Source: MA-ANB-1 sp040878225 (GTDB lineage Bacteria > Actinomycetota > Acidimicrobiia > Spongiisociales > ZC4RG35). Taken from it: 7,739 nt of DNA. Below the pieces are notes generated by a model that had not been told where the DNA came from, made no database searches, and saw nothing but the letters and a program-made list of their open reading frames with translations. The translations under genes and the position numbers were made by a program. Each line of letters opens with the position of its first letter. Position 1 is the first letter of the stretch. Shown piece after piece: positions 7,344 through 7,739 of the stretch. The DNA is taken from assembly GCA_040878225.1 (NCBI GenBank), contig JBBDMR010000012.1:1-7739 (forward strand), read 5' to 3'.

Positions 7344-7739
7344 ATGAGACGTAGTTTGATGAGCGTCGTGCTGGCAGCAGTGATGACGATTAGTGGGGCC
7401 GCAGCCGCGTTCGCATTCGGAGGCTTCGGCCCCTGGGGCGAGGCTGAGTCCATCGAGACATTTGGGGCCGGAGCGCACGAGAACTTCAACACACTGGACA
7501 CAGAGGGATGTCCTTTCATCTCACCCGATGGCAAGGTGTTCTTCATCGCTTCCAACCGCCCCGGCGGTTTTGGAGGGCTCGATATCTGGGTGTCGACCAG
7601 AGCGAATGAGAACGACCCCTGGGGTGAGCCGGTGAACGTCGGCGCCCCGATCAACACCGCGGCGAACGACTTCTGCCCGACGTTAGGACCCGACGGCAAG
7701 ACGTTCTTCTTCGCCAGCAATCGGGCCGGGCACTGCGGG
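7344..7739 (+). CDS. Exported PD40 (WD40-like) beta-propeller protein, 3' end outside window
   Basis: The first 132 residues are visible and the frame is open at the window edge. An N-terminal Sec-type signal peptide is clear: MRR, a hydrophobic core LMSVVLAAVMTISG, and an AXA-type cleavage site near AAAFA (about 20-24). The mature protein then carries PD40 repeats of the kind found in TolB. CPFISPDGKVFFIASNR begins at Cys56 and CPTLGPDGKTFFFASNR at Cys111, a period of 55 residues. A third Cys lies at 131. No enzyme motif is visible in this part. Such proteins fold as beta-propellers outside the cytoplasmic membrane and usually bind partners or ligands. Full length, the number of blades and any C-terminal domain are unknown. 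The neighbouring rhodanese and divergent regulator suggest a shared response but do not reveal its nature. Confidence 0.85.
   Translation, partial: MRRSLMSVVLAAVMTISGAAAAFAFGGFGPWGEAESIETFGAGAHENFNTLDTEGCPFISPDGKVFFIASNRPGGFGGLDIWVSTRANENDPWGEPVNVGAPINTAANDFCPTLGPDGKTFFFASNRAGHCG

Noticed and set aside
7136..7720. 194-codon minus-strand open frame
   Set aside because: It is a shadow of the rhodanese 3' end and the PD40 gene, which has a signal peptide, strong Shine-Dalgarno and clear repeats in the other strand.

Overview
The window is high-GC, densely coded DNA with no RNA genes, insertion sequences or CRISPR. An actinobacterial host is most likely, perhaps Acidimicrobiia or a similar uncultured lineage. 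The grounds are a SARP/BTAD-type regulator fused to a Ser/Thr kinase and an nSTAND NTPase, a membrane GTPase of actinobacterial style, GTG/TTG starts, and a probable leaderless gene. The lineage is inferred from gene content, not proven.

Layout. (1) Positions 2-1558, plus strand: the 3' part of a membrane-anchored GTPase gene that begins before the window. (2) Positions 1559-1638: a short convergent gap with no convincing terminator. (3) Positions 1639-6786, minus strand: one unbroken 1715-codon gene. From the N-terminus it encodes a winged-helix DNA-binding domain, BTAD, a Ser/Thr protein kinase, an nSTAND NTPase, one transmembrane helix, and a C-terminal region with about 14 beta-propeller blade motifs. 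(4) Positions 6787-6916: a divergent control region. It holds three exact copies of a heptamer (CTGGGAA / TTCCCAG) and candidate -10 boxes facing outward on both sides. (5) Positions 6917-7318, plus strand: a small single-domain rhodanese, probably leaderless. (6) Positions 7344-7739, plus strand: the start of an exported PD40 (WD40-like) beta-propeller protein that runs off the window and probably shares an operon with the rhodanese.

The main point of interest is the five-module protein together with its promoter. Its N-terminus is a SARP-like DNA-binding unit, a family known to bind heptamer direct repeats spaced 11 bp apart. The divergent promoter has exact heptamers 11 bp apart, 10 bp from a -10-like box. 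A working model is a membrane-tethered regulator whose propeller senses something outside the cell. The signal would pass through the STAND NTPase and kinase, and the protein would control its own gene and the divergent rhodanese/PD40 pair. All parts of this model beyond domain identity and repeat positions are inference.
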